Shown one piece after another: positions 1 through 9,253 of a stretch of 64,000 nucleotides of DNA (the stretch's first letter is position 1; each line of letters begins with the position of its first letter). The notes beneath the pieces are model-generated. The model was not told where the DNA came from. It saw only the letters and a list, made by a program, of their open reading frames with translations, and searched no databases. The DNA is from a virus. The DNA lies in the IMG/VR virus record IMGVR_UViG_3300021401_000003, positions 34,831 to 98,830 of that record, one strand, 5' to 3'. The position numbers were made by a program, and so were the translations under genes.

Positions 1-435
1 TGTCCGACGGAAACAGTAACGTTGAAGTTCGGAGACTACTCTTTTAGCAAGCCCGACCCGAGCGGGGCTGTCCACGTTGAACGAAAGTCCATAGGAGATT
101 TTATTGGAACTTTGTCGGGTGGCAGGGAAAGATTTGAACGAGAAATCGTTCGCGCCAAGGAAGCCGGGGCATACTTGGTGGTGTTGGTTGAGGAAAACTT
201 GGCCAACGCCATCAAGTTCAATACCTTGGAGTCGGTGTATCATAAGAATACCAAGGCAACGCCGGAATTTGTGTTCCATAACGTTCGTGAACTGATTCAG
301 CGATACGAACATATCCAGTTCTTGTTCGTAAAAGACAGGAAGCAGGCATCCAGCATGGTTAAGAGGCTTTTTTGCTGTGGCAACCAGATACGCAAGATTG
401 ATTTGCAGTATCATTATGATATAGGGCTACTCTAA
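1..435 (+). CDS. ERCC4-type nuclease, 5' end outside window
   Basis: The reading frame is open from base 1, so the gene begins upstream and only its last 144 codons are visible. A TTG at 22 could be read as a start, but it falls inside the conserved core and is unlikely. The ERCC4 (XPF/Mus81) nuclease signature is clear: GDYS at visible residues 11-14, followed by VERKSIGDF at 26-34, matching the family GDx(n)ERKxxxD metal site. After it come RF, an acidic/basic helix and the strand LVVLVEEN. These proteins cut branched or flapped DNA. Placed directly before the terminase (TAA at 433-435 overlaps the next ATG as TAATG), it may resolve branched replicating DNA before packaging. That role is inferred from position; the fold assignment is firm. 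Confidence 0.8.
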   Translation, partial: CPTETVTLKFGDYSFSKPDPSGAVHVERKSIGDFIGTLSGGRERFEREIVRAKEAGAYLVVLVEENLANAIKFNTLESVYHKNTKATPEFVFHNVRELIQRYEHIQFLFVKDRKQASSMVKRLFCCGNQIRKIDLQYHYDIGLL

Positions 436-2264
436 TGTGGTATTCGGCTGAGAAGTATATAAAAGGCGATTTAGTTGACGTAAACGCCGAACTGGAACAG
501 ATAGCTGGCGAGATGGAGGACAAGGAAGCTAAAATCGCCCTAGCTAGGTTCCTTCGCGCCAACATCGGATTCACAGTTGAACTGATTTCCGGCATAAAAC
601 TGGCCCCTTATCAGGAAATCATCCTCAAGGCCATGTTGCAAAGAAATTTCAGCATGAACGTCTGGGGCCGTGGTTGCGCCAAGACTTTCGTGGCGAGTGT
701 ATTTTGCTTTCTGCAATGTATCTTTGAACCTAATTCCAAAATCCTGATTGCTGGCCCTACTTTCAGAACGGCCCGATTCATATTCAGTAACTTGGAGAAG
801 ATGGTGTCGTCTCCCGGCGCACAGCTTTTGCAACAGGCTTTTTCCACGAAGCCGTCCAAGCGTGGTGACCAGTTTGAATGGTTGGTGAATGGAGGTTCCA
901 TTACGGCCATTCCGTTGAACGGAGAAAAGATTCGTGGTTTCCGTGCAAACATCCTTGTCTTGGACGAATACCTTCTTCTGCCGGAAGAAATCATCAAGAA
1001 CGTCCTGATGCCGTTCTTGGTGGCTCCACAGGACATGACCGAGCGTTTGAGGATTCGTGAAGCCGAAGACGCCGCGATTAAGGACGGGCTGATGGGAGAG
1101 GCTGATAGGCAAATTTTCGAGAACAACTCGAAGATGATAGCCCTGTCCTCTGCTTCGTTCACATTCGAGAACCTTTATAAGACTTATCTGGAATGGACGG
1201 AACAGATAATGAGAAAGGAAAATGGGGACGCCACCTATTTCATCAGCCAGTTTGGGTATGAAGCCTTACCGCCCGACATGATTGATAAAACAATCATCGA
1301 AGAAGCCCAAGCCGGTGGACAGTCCAATTCCTCGTTCCAGCGAGAATACTGCGCTCAGTTTACGGACGGTTCCGACTCTTATTTCAGCGCGAAAAAGATG
1401 CACGAATGCACGGTTCCCGATGGGCAGGAACCCACCCTAAGACTTACGGGCATTCCCGACGGAAAATACCTGATTTCCATTGACCCAAGTTTCAGCAACG
1501 CTCCAAACTCCGACGATTTCGCCATGTCGGTATTTGAAATGGGCGAGGAAGAAAAAGATGCCGTGCTGGTTCATAATTATGCCGTGGCCGGGGCCGACTT
1601 GAAAGAACATATCCAGTATTTCAAGTATCTGATGGATTCGTTCAAGCCTGAAATGATTATTATTGATAATGCCGGGTTCCAGTTTATTGATTCCTGTAAT
1701 GAGTCTGATTATTTCAGGAGCCAGCAGTATCCCATGACCTTCTTCGATTTCGACAGCGATTTGGAAGGCGTGGACTATGAGTTGATGGTCAAGCAGGCCA
1801 GAAACCAATACAATAAGGAGAAAAACTGCATTTGCTTCAAGCAGAATTTCAGCAGTGATTTCATCCGAAAGGGGAATGAGCATCTACAGGCTTGTATTGA
1901 CTATAAGAAGATTTGGTTTGGCTCCCGCATCTCTCCCAACGGAGCGGCTTTCGACAGGGCCACCAACTCTACCCTTCGCATCCCGTTAAAGCCGGAAGAA
2001 ACCATCATTGATGCCATTGACACGCAGGACGACCGAATTTATCAGGTTAAAAAGCAATGCGCCCTTATCGAAGTCAAGTCAACGGTCAAGGGCACCCAGT
2101 CTTTCGACCTACCTCAACATCTAAAAAGAAACACGTCTGCCAACCGAGCGCGTAAAGACAGTTACACGGCCCTGATGCTTGGAAACTGGCTGTTCCGTTG
2201 CTACAAAGACATCAAAACCGCCCCAATCGAACAGGTTGGGACTTTCACCCCGTTCTTTGTATAA
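435..2264 (+). CDS. terL: Terminase large subunit (packaging ATPase and nuclease)
   Basis: This 609-residue protein is the DNA packaging motor. The ATPase half has a Walker A-type loop GRGCAKT at residues 78-84 (C-A where many terminases have S-G), an adenine-side motif near AGPTFRTA (106-113), and a Walker B ILVLDE at 173-178 with the catalytic Glu at 178. The C-terminal RNase H-like nuclease half begins with the strand ISID (Asp350), followed by a second acidic strand MIIIDN (Asp411). Length is normal for TerL. The start ATG overlaps the stop of the nuclease gene, implying translational coupling. No small terminase subunit was recognised in the window; it may lie upstream of base 1. Identification is secure from the paired ATPase and nuclease motifs and from the portal gene nearby. 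Confidence 0.93.
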   Translation: MWYSAEKYIKGDLVDVNAELEQIAGEMEDKEAKIALARFLRANIGFTVELISGIKLAPYQEIILKAMLQRNFSMNVWGRGCAKTFVASVFCFLQCIFEPNSKILIAGPTFRTARFIFSNLEKMVSSPGAQLLQQAFSTKPSKRGDQFEWLVNGGSITAIPLNGEKIRGFRANILVLDEYLLLPEEIIKNVLMPFLVAPQDMTERLRIREAEDAAIKDGLMGEADRQIFENNSKMIALSSASFTFENLYKTYLEWTEQIMRKENGDATYFISQFGYEALPPDMIDKTIIEEAQAGGQSNSSFQREYCAQFTDGSDSYFSAKKMHECTVPDGQEPTLRLTGIPDGKYLISIDPSFSNAPNSDDFAMSVFEMGEEEKDAVLVHNYAVAGADLKEHIQYFKYLMDSFKPEMIIIDNAGFQFIDSCNESDYFRSQQYPMTFFDFDSDLEGVDYELMVKQARNQYNKEKNCICFKQNFSSDFIRKGNEHLQACIDYKKIWFGSRISPNGAAFDRATNSTLRIPLKPEETIIDAIDTQDDRIYQVKKQCALIEVKSTVKGTQSFDLPQHLKRNTSANRARKDSYTALMLGNWLFRCYKDIKTAPIEQVGTFTPFFV

Positions 2265-2280
2265 AAAGTGTAATATATGG
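2263..2280 (+). promoter_or_regulatory. Putative phage promoter, GTGTAATATA element
   Basis: AAAAAGTGTAATATATGG lies in the 34-base gap between the terminase and the collagen-like gene. It matches the recurrent element GTGTAATATA seen upstream of several other plus-strand genes. No convincing -35 box is visible. TAATAT could act as a -10 hexamer. The start codon follows 19 bases after the boxed element, leaving room for a short leader. Confidence 0.5.
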
Positions 2281-2298
2281 AGAATAGCGGGCTAAGGT

Positions 2299-4848
2299 AT
2301 GGCATCAAGTCTCATAAAATTAAGGCAGATTGACACTACGGAACTGGCAGCGTGGTTGCAGCAGTATTTGGCTGGAACTCCCACGCCTTCCGGCTATACC
2401 TTTGACGAAGACATCATCCCGTTGCAGTCGGGACTACAAAGTCTCGGCGACACCTCTGGATACTGGGCGAATCTCTACGCCAATAGCATTACCCTTCCTT
2501 CCGGCTCTGGAATCAATTTCGGAAATCAGTTTTTCACCACTAGCGGCAATTCTTTGATTATTAGGGATGGCCTTGGCGGGACTACCATCATTTCTTCAAC
2601 CACCCAGTATGTCACCTACATCGGGCCGTCGGGTGCCCCCGGCCCTACAGGGGCTACCGGCGCGGTTATCACGGGCGCGGTTCCGAGCGGAGACAATTCC
2701 GTAGTTTTCTATCTAAGTGATGGCTCAAATACAAACCCAGTTGCCCTTCCTTCCGGTTCCATTGGCCCATCTGGTAACATGGGGCCGTCGGGAGCCTCTG
2801 TAACAGGAGCGGTCACTGGAAGCGACATAACCGGGGAATATTTTCAATTCCTATTCTCCAATGGCAACACGGGTAAGGTCATTTATATTCCAAGCGGTCT
2901 TCCGGGCAGGGACGGTGAAATCGGAGGAGTGACAATTAGCTTCTATGGGATGACTGGTTTGTTCACGGGAGAACAAATGCCGTATGTCCACGTTAATGGA
3001 ATAGCTGATGCTGCTTTGGGTGGGCCTACCATCAACCTTCTGAAAGGTTTCAGTTACAGGTTCGGTTTTAGTGGCATCAATTCCCTTTACTACAACGCCG
3101 ACTCCGTTACCCAGCAAACCAACTTCATTGCGTATGGCTCGAACGACACTATTCGTTCCATGTTTGTCGGTTCGGAATTCCAAAACGGAAACGGGAACCC
3201 TCTCACTGACGTTTCCAATTCCGGGGTATTGCTGTTCACTTTATTTACGGCGGATACTCAGACCGGAAGATATTTGTGGAATGATGGTAACGCTCCCGCC
3301 TTATCAACCGTCCAAGGCAACGTAGTTGACATCAATACGGTATTCGAGGACTATGCCTACATCCCCGAAACGCTCCAAATCGCGGGCAGCGGGTATGACT
3401 TCTACTGGAAGACGAACGGAGCGGTCAGGTTCTCCGACTCCATAGCAACGGGATACAAATACGGATTTGCCCTCTATAACCCCGACCCATCCAACCCGCC
3501 CGTATTGGCTGATTCTCCTGCTTTCTACGTTCTTGGGGACATTGCCCTTTCTTACGCGCCCTTGGCTGGCCCACAGGGTTTGCAGGGCATCCAAGGTATT
3601 CCGGGGCCGGGAGGGGGTCTAGGGCCGTCAGGAGGGCAAGGGCCGACGGGAATCGGTGTTTCCGGGCTGGATACCATCGTTACAGATGGAATCCTCAATG
3701 GTTTTCGATTTGTATTGACCGATGGCAGCATTGTGGGGCCATATTTCATCCCTACTGGTGGAGCTATGGGGCCGTCGGGTGGAATTGGGCCTTCTGGAAA
3801 CACCGGGGCTACGGGAGTCAGTGTAACCGGGGTTATCCAAGACAACCCTTCTGGAATTCGATTCTCTTTGTCGAACGGCAATACTACCTCCGAAGTATCC
3901 CTACCAGTTGGGCCAATGGGCCTAGCGGATAGGTATTCAACCTCGTTCTACAATTCAATTTCAAAGGTTTCTGGACAGATAAGCTACCCAACTGGGTTCT
4001 ATACGGGAAGCGATGGTGTTAATTGGACAGTGGCTTCGGGTGCGGGCAGGGTTCTCAAGACCGGCATCTACATGAAAATCTATGACCAGCCGACTGACTT
4101 CTTCGCTGGCATGTCTTATACCCCGGCTCAGAAATTGGTTTTCGCCAAGGTCGGTGCATACGATTCTTACTTTCAAGGGGATGTGGTTTCCTTTGATGGA
4201 CATGCCTTGACGGTTTATATTGACACGCAACTTGGGGCTTATACAACTCCGGGGCTTTCCATACTGAACGATGATACTGTTGCTGGGCTGATTTCGGTCA
4301 ACCTCTCTAGTGCTGCGGCTGTTGGGCCTACCGGAATATCTGTGACCGGCATCGAAAGTTATACCAGCGGTGGTGCCGCTACTGGGATTCAATTTCAGTT
4401 CAGTAACTCTACCACTTCCCCGGTTTTCGCCCTTCCAGTTGGCCCGCGTGGGCCTGCGGGAACGAATCAGGTCTTCAACACCGTCCAGTCGGGGGTTGAT
4501 ACTTCGATGGTTCCGAACCAACTGCTCCGTTTCGACACCTATGACATGTATGACCTCAATGTCACGGGGGATGGAACAGCTTTACAGGTTTCCTTCCATT
4601 CGGGAACGGTTTCCGTGGGACAGGTATTCTCTGTCCTGCTTAGAAACAGCGGAATTGGGACAACGAACGTCTCTTTTTACCCAAACAACCAGATTTACTA
4701 CGTCAACGGGGTGCCTCCTGCATTCCCGGCCACCCCTATGATGTTCAACATTTATACATTTCAGAGGGGAAATGACTATAATAATGGTGTGGAAACACAT
4801 CCGGTGTATTATTGCACATACGCGGCGAATTACCCCGCGCTAAACTAA
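2299..4848 (+). CDS. Collagen-like fibre / virion surface protein
   Basis: An 849-residue protein with short collagen-type Gly-X-Y runs separated by beta-rich segments. Runs occur at residues 109-121 (GPSGAPGPTGATG), around 155-168, at 424-455 and again near residues 495-512 and 715-722. Each run is preceded by a similar block of about 40 residues: VTG..., then a strand ending in LSNGNT or a variant, then LP-G. At least five degenerate copies are visible. This architecture is typical of trimeric phage fibres. There is no enzyme motif or signal peptide. It sits between terminase and portal, which is an unusual place for a tail fibre, so a head-attached fibre or decoration is also possible. Start chosen at 2299, the first ATG after the promoter-like element; the ribosome binding site is weak. 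Confidence 0.7.
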   Translation: MASSLIKLRQIDTTELAAWLQQYLAGTPTPSGYTFDEDIIPLQSGLQSLGDTSGYWANLYANSITLPSGSGINFGNQFFTTSGNSLIIRDGLGGTTIISSTTQYVTYIGPSGAPGPTGATGAVITGAVPSGDNSVVFYLSDGSNTNPVALPSGSIGPSGNMGPSGASVTGAVTGSDITGEYFQFLFSNGNTGKVIYIPSGLPGRDGEIGGVTISFYGMTGLFTGEQMPYVHVNGIADAALGGPTINLLKGFSYRFGFSGINSLYYNADSVTQQTNFIAYGSNDTIRSMFVGSEFQNGNGNPLTDVSNSGVLLFTLFTADTQTGRYLWNDGNAPALSTVQGNVVDINTVFEDYAYIPETLQIAGSGYDFYWKTNGAVRFSDSIATGYKYGFALYNPDPSNPPVLADSPAFYVLGDIALSYAPLAGPQGLQGIQGIPGPGGGLGPSGGQGPTGIGVSGLDTIVTDGILNGFRFVLTDGSIVGPYFIPTGGAMGPSGGIGPSGNTGATGVSVTGVIQDNPSGIRFSLSNGNTTSEVSLPVGPMGLADRYSTSFYNSISKVSGQISYPTGFYTGSDGVNWTVASGAGRVLKTGIYMKIYDQPTDFFAGMSYTPAQKLVFAKVGAYDSYFQGDVVSFDGHALTVYIDTQLGAYTTPGLSILNDDTVAGLISVNLSSAAAVGPTGISVTGIESYTSGGAATGIQFQFSNSTTSPVFALPVGPRGPAGTNQVFNTVQSGVDTSMVPNQLLRFDTYDMYDLNVTGDGTALQVSFHSGTVSVGQVFSVLLRNSGIGTTNVSFYPNNQIYYVNGVPPAFPATPMMFNIYTFQRGNDYNNGVETHPVYYCTYAANYPALN
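2620..4464 (+). repeat. Five degenerate repeats with collagen-like linkers
   Basis: Within the fibre gene, units of roughly 40 residues recur: V-T/S-G, a variable strand, F-x-LSNGNT or a similar turn, a strand ending in LPxG, then GPSG-type triplets. Visible copies begin with ITGAV, VTGAV, VSGLD, VTGVI and VTGIE. The third copy is separated from the second by a long non-repetitive globular stretch. Confidence 0.6.
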
Positions 4849-4849
4849 C

Positions 4850-6847
4850 ATGAAGAAGAAGACAATACTCAAAACCGCCAAAGCCAGCGCAGCAAAGAAG
4901 CAAATCATCGTGGAATCCACGCCATTGATGGTTTCTGAGGCGTCCTCGGAATCTAGGACTAGCACCAGAGGCAACGCTGCCGGTCTTATCGAGCGCACGG
5001 CCAGATATAAGAACATTGATGATGGATTGGTGCCCTTCAAGATTAACACGGGATATGGCAGCGGAGAATCCACGGTTGACATTAAGGATGCAATCATTCT
5101 ATGTCAAAAAGCCTACTACAATTTTTCCCAGTTCCGTAACGTCATTGACATGATGACGGAATTCTCGGTTTCAAACATCTACCTTCGCGGTGGAACGGCG
5201 AAGGCGAGAACGTTTTTTGATGCGTTGCTCAAGAAGCTGAATATCCTCTCCTTCCAAGACAGGTATTTCAGGGAATATTACCGTTCTGGCAACGTGTTCA
5301 CTTACCGTTTCGACTCCCTTGTCGAGCCGGAAGATATAGCGAAAATCACCCAGTTGTTCGGGGCGGTTCCTCCGTTGCAGAAAACCCCCATCGCCCAGCC
5401 TCCTGCTAGACCGGCTGCTGCTCCAAAGGGCGGTAAGAGAACGATTGCTTTGCCGGGGCAAGAAGACAGTGGATTGAAATTGCCGGTTCGTTACGTTATT
5501 CTGAACCCTGCCGACGTTCGCCTATTGGGAACAGCTAACTTCGGTATCGCCATCTACCAGAAGATTCTTACTGAATACGAACTGATGCGCCTGCGTTATC
5601 CGCAGACCCCGGAAGACGAAGAACTTTACCAATCTCTGCCGGACGACACCAAGAAACTCATCGAAAACAAGAAGATGACTTTCGTTCCCCTGTTCCTGCA
5701 ACCGGGCAAGATGTATATTACGTTCTATAAGAAGCAGGACTACGAACCGTTTGCCGTGCCGATGGGCTTCCCTGTTCTTGAAGACCTCAACTACAAGTAT
5801 GAGTTGAAAAAGATGGACATGGCCATCAGCCGCACGATGCAGCAGATGATTCTGCTCGTTACAGCCGGTGCCAAGCCCGACGAAGGCGGAATCAACCAGA
5901 AGAACCTTGACGCTCTCAAGAAGCTGTTTGAAAATGCCTCGGTGGGACGTGTTTTGGTCGCGGACTATACAACCAAGGCTCAATTTGTCATCCCTGAAAT
6001 TGCGGACATTCTCGACCCGAAGAAATACGAGGTCGTTGACCGCGACATTAACAACGGGCTGAACAACATCTTGTTGGGCGGTGAGAAGTTTGCCAATCAG
6101 GTGCAAAAGACCGACGTGTTTTTGGCTCGTTTGAACCAAGCCCGTCAGACGTTCTTGAACGACTTCCTATTCCCTGAAATCAAGAGAATTTCTCAGGAGT
6201 TGGGCTTCAAAAATTACCCGACGCCGTATTTCGAGGACTTCGTTCTCAAGGATAATGACGTGCGCTCAAAGATTTACACCCGCTTGATTGAATTGGGTAT
6301 TTTGACCCCGGAAGACGGTATTCGTGCCATCGAAACCAACGTCTTGCCGTCCAAGGAAGAAAATGATGTTTCTCAGCAGGCTTATAGAGAAGCCCGCGAC
6401 AAGGGATATTATCTTCCTCTCGTTGGAGCGTCTGTCCAAGACCCAGCGGGGGCTGGTGCAGGAAGACCGACTGGAACGCCTGCTCCTAAGATGACCAATA
6501 CCATTGGGCCAATGGGAGGCAAGGCTTCCGTGGACGATTCCTATAGCCTACTCAGGTTGAAAGAGAATATGGTCTTGGCTCAAACCTTGGACGAGGGCGT
6601 CCAGAGTCATCTCAAGAAGAAATTCAAAATCAAGAAGCTAAACAAGCAGCAAGCCGAAGTAGCGGAATGTATTTCCAGCACCATCATGGTCAACGAGGAG
6701 CCAGCAAAATGGATTGAAGCCGTTGCGTCATATTGCGACAAACCGGATGGCTCGAACCCCGAAAGAGCCAAGAAGGTTGATGAAATCGCCGCGCAACACG
6801 GAGTCAATCTTTACATTGCCAGTCTGCTTATGGCCAGCAAGCAGTAA
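4850..6847 (+). CDS. Portal protein
   Basis: A 665-residue protein with the features of a phage portal: a Lys-rich N terminus, a conserved segment around residues 90-150 (RNVIDMMTEFSVSNIYLRGG followed by FREYYRSGNVFTYRFD), a wing-type strand region NPADVRLLG, and a long helical C-terminal half ending in a charged barrel. The portal forms the dodecameric vertex through which the terminase packages DNA and to which the neck attaches. It starts 2 bases after the fibre gene and its TAA overlaps the next ATG, so it is co-translated with both neighbours. The N-terminal 40 residues and the Pro/Ala-rich insert near residues 180-200 look disordered. Position two genes after terL supports the call. Confidence 0.85.
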   Translation: MKKKTILKTAKASAAKKQIIVESTPLMVSEASSESRTSTRGNAAGLIERTARYKNIDDGLVPFKINTGYGSGESTVDIKDAIILCQKAYYNFSQFRNVIDMMTEFSVSNIYLRGGTAKARTFFDALLKKLNILSFQDRYFREYYRSGNVFTYRFDSLVEPEDIAKITQLFGAVPPLQKTPIAQPPARPAAAPKGGKRTIALPGQEDSGLKLPVRYVILNPADVRLLGTANFGIAIYQKILTEYELMRLRYPQTPEDEELYQSLPDDTKKLIENKKMTFVPLFLQPGKMYITFYKKQDYEPFAVPMGFPVLEDLNYKYELKKMDMAISRTMQQMILLVTAGAKPDEGGINQKNLDALKKLFENASVGRVLVADYTTKAQFVIPEIADILDPKKYEVVDRDINNGLNNILLGGEKFANQVQKTDVFLARLNQARQTFLNDFLFPEIKRISQELGFKNYPTPYFEDFVLKDNDVRSKIYTRLIELGILTPEDGIRAIETNVLPSKEENDVSQQAYREARDKGYYLPLVGASVQDPAGAGAGRPTGTPAPKMTNTIGPMGGKASVDDSYSLLRLKENMVLAQTLDEGVQSHLKKKFKIKKLNKQQAEVAECISSTIMVNEEPAKWIEAVASYCDKPDGSNPERAKKVDEIAAQHGVNLYIASLLMASKQ

Positions 6848-7551
6848 TGCTCCAATTTCTGTTCTTGGGTCAGGATACGGGGAGCCTGTTCTCGTCCTAT
6901 TCTGGTATCCTGTTCAATGCTGCCATCAATTTCAGCAACGAACTGTTCTACCCAAATTACGTCATCCTCCGAGACGCTTTCGGGGACGTGATTTTGGATT
7001 TCCCGTCCACCGGCATTACGTTTCTGCCCGCGCCGGTAGTTGACGAAACCAATTACAGCATTGTATTTGCTGGGGATTTCTTTGGTTTTGGGGATTCTGG
7101 AAGATTTACGACTAGGTTTTCGGGTGACGCGTATGGGGGTTTGAAAGACTTTTACCAGATTTCATATTCGCTGGCTGGCTACCCATCAGGGATACTCTAT
7201 GACCGACCGAATTACTCGATACTGGTAAACGGGATTATCGAGTCGGGTCTGACAGACAGGCCCACTTATTCGACGTTTGTGAACTATGGACAGGTTTCCG
7301 GCATTCTGACCGACCGACCTGTTTTCTCCTTTTCTGTGGCCTATGGACAGGCAACAGGAATCCTTGTGGACGCCCCGAAATACGAGGTAGATTTGTTTGG
7401 GAAAACAGACTCGATTCGCTACGATAAGCAGACTGTCGGGATGTTGTTTTTCGACGGATTTATCAGCAGGGGTGCGCTGGTAGTGAACTTCGCAACGGGC
7501 GATAACATGAATCTCAGCCTTTCTTTCGTGCATGGAAGCATATCAAGATAA
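6847..7551 (+). CDS. Small virion-associated protein with four tandem repeats
   Basis: 234 residues; family not recognised. The C-terminal half is built of four tandem repeats of about 20 residues: SGILYDRPNYSI, SGLTDRPTYSTF, SGILTDRPVFSF and TGILVDAPKYEV, each followed by V-x-Y/NG. The pattern of alternating hydrophobics and turns predicts a repetitive beta structure such as a fibre shaft or blade. The N terminus (LFLGQDTGSLFSSYSG) is hydrophobic and aromatic. The gene overlaps the portal stop codon (TAATG) and is followed by a promoter-like element, so it is the last gene of the unit that starts at 2299. A head or neck appendage is a reasonable guess; no direct evidence of function. Confidence 0.6.
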   Translation: MLQFLFLGQDTGSLFSSYSGILFNAAINFSNELFYPNYVILRDAFGDVILDFPSTGITFLPAPVVDETNYSIVFAGDFFGFGDSGRFTTRFSGDAYGGLKDFYQISYSLAGYPSGILYDRPNYSILVNGIIESGLTDRPTYSTFVNYGQVSGILTDRPVFSFSVAYGQATGILVDAPKYEVDLFGKTDSIRYDKQTVGMLFFDGFISRGALVVNFATGDNMNLSLSFVHGSISR

Positions 7552-7555
7552 GGCT

Positions 7556-7575
7556 AAAAAGTGTAAGATAATAGT
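7556..7575 (+). promoter_or_regulatory. Putative promoter directly abutting a start codon
   Basis: AAAAAGTGTAAGATAATAGT runs into the ATG at 7576. If TAAGAT (7564-7569) is the -10 hexamer, transcription would begin at or within a base or two of the ATG, giving a leaderless message. No Shine-Dalgarno sequence is visible between element and start. Confidence 0.5.
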
Positions 7576-9252
7576 ATGGACATTAAACAGAACGTGAAAT
7601 ACGCTCTTGAAGGGAAGTTCAAGGTTGATATTTACAATAAGGAAGGGAAGTTGATTGAATCAACCGACTGGTTCAACAATTTCATCACTCCTACTGGGCT
7701 GTCCTACATCTACAAATACAATTTTGCCGACTGTTTCAGGTTTCTGTCCTTGGGTAATGGAACCGCGCAAAACTCGGGCAATAAAGACGGAACCGGGCCG
7801 GGAACTACTGGCCTTTCTTCTCCAATCCCTTTCGTCCTCACAAATCTTGGATACGACACGTCAATCACGGGATACCCCGGCGTCGTGAATCCGAATTCTT
7901 GGAGCGGGGCTTTGAGCCTGCAATATATCGGGCCTTGGGGCTACGCGGTTGGGGCCGGAATCACGGAAGAACTTACCGGCCCTCGTTTCTATCGAGCATG
8001 GAGAATTCCTTACTACCAGCAAGAGGGTTCGCCGACCTTGATTACTGGCGGGGACTTGCAAGTCCAAGAATTTTCTGTATTCCCTTCCAGCGGAGAAGAC
8101 CCTACTGGCCGTTACGCTTTCAGCCGTGTCAGAAAACCAGTTACCATCCCAAACGGCACCTATGCTTACGTCTCATACCAACTGGCCATCAATTTGACCA
8201 GCAATATCATCCAGCCGCTTACGGGTGGGACTTTCAATACGGGCAACGCCGATGTTTCCTTCGAGAGTTTGCAGGTAGGGGAATGGGCGAAACTAAGCGG
8301 AAACTACCGACAGGTGTATCATGGTTTGGCTTGGATTGATGCAAATGGTGCCTCTCTGGTTCCTCAATACGGGGCAATTATGGAGCCTTCCTGCACGGGT
8401 TTGCACGAAGCCAGATTCTACCTTTCCCCGGACAATGGGCAATTTGACGTTTCTACCACCGGGGGGGCGCAGTCTGACGAATCCTCGGCTTATGCCGCCG
8501 ATGGGCTTTATGGTTTCTCCCACCAAACTCCGGTTTGGAGAGGACAGGCCAATAACACCTACGAGATTGATTACACTTTCACCAATACGATTGTCCCTAC
8601 AGTATATAACAACACCATCCCGACTCTTACCGCCAAGACGTTAAAGGCCAACATCAGGATGGGACACGTAGGAAACATTCAGGACGTGATACCGTTTGCA
8701 ATATACGATTACGATGTTTCGCCAAGCTTGGCTAGAAACATGTCCCCTATCGTTGACCCTATTGACTACGAGTATCAGACATATTCCAATGCGACTCCGG
8801 GCGTGAATGCGGACGCTACAGGAATAAACCCGGCCTATCCAGCGCACGGAAACCAAGCCCTGATTTCGACCAGAGGTTTCAATTTACCAATCACGGGATA
8901 CCCGACTACCGGACGCAGCCGTCAGTTGATAAGAAGGCATTCATTCATGCCAGCCCAATCGCTAGGAAAAAACACTAGATTTGGCTCTCTGGTTTATGCT
9001 TTCGTAGCCAACGGGAATTTCACGAATGACTTTTTCCCGACTCTCGACTGTCTATTCTACGACTCTTCCGGTCAATATCTCATGTCTCACTATCGAGAGA
9101 TTACGGGCTTATACTTCACCAACAGGGGCAGCGGAATCGTGGACGCCGCCACATATACTGTTCCAGCGTTGAGTTTACCGTTCACACACAGGACATTTCA
9201 AGGGCCGGGAACCGGCGACCTGTATGGACACCCTGCGGAGCTAGGAGGCTAA
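7576..9252 (+). CDS. Virion surface protein, paralogue A
   Basis: 558 residues, family not recognised. It is clearly homologous to the product of 10972-12546: both open with a short basic strand pair, then FNNFITPTGL...FADCFRFLSLG here against IDNLITDSGI...FADTFRYLNLG there. They also share RAWRIP/RTWRVP, an F-S-R strand before a turn, Y-x-x-V-S/T-Y and GA(I/L)(M/L)EPS. The sequence is rich in Gly, Thr, Tyr and Asn with many beta-strand patterns, as expected for an exposed appendage or adhesin. It is followed 2 bases later by paralogue B, and the two form half of an A-B-B'-A' block. The start ATG abuts the promoter-like element, and no ribosome binding site is seen. A receptor-binding or decoration role is inferred only. 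Confidence 0.6.
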   Translation: MDIKQNVKYALEGKFKVDIYNKEGKLIESTDWFNNFITPTGLSYIYKYNFADCFRFLSLGNGTAQNSGNKDGTGPGTTGLSSPIPFVLTNLGYDTSITGYPGVVNPNSWSGALSLQYIGPWGYAVGAGITEELTGPRFYRAWRIPYYQQEGSPTLITGGDLQVQEFSVFPSSGEDPTGRYAFSRVRKPVTIPNGTYAYVSYQLAINLTSNIIQPLTGGTFNTGNADVSFESLQVGEWAKLSGNYRQVYHGLAWIDANGASLVPQYGAIMEPSCTGLHEARFYLSPDNGQFDVSTTGGAQSDESSAYAADGLYGFSHQTPVWRGQANNTYEIDYTFTNTIVPTVYNNTIPTLTAKTLKANIRMGHVGNIQDVIPFAIYDYDVSPSLARNMSPIVDPIDYEYQTYSNATPGVNADATGINPAYPAHGNQALISTRGFNLPITGYPTTGRSRQLIRRHSFMPAQSLGKNTRFGSLVYAFVANGNFTNDFFPTLDCLFYDSSGQYLMSHYREITGLYFTNRGSGIVDAATYTVPALSLPFTHRTFQGPGTGDLYGHPAELGG

Positions 9253-9253
9253 C

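Noticed and set aside
540-1162. Long antisense open frames under the terminase and other structural genes
   Set aside because: They have no ribosome sites or recognisable protein features and mirror the codon pattern of the real genes on the other strand.
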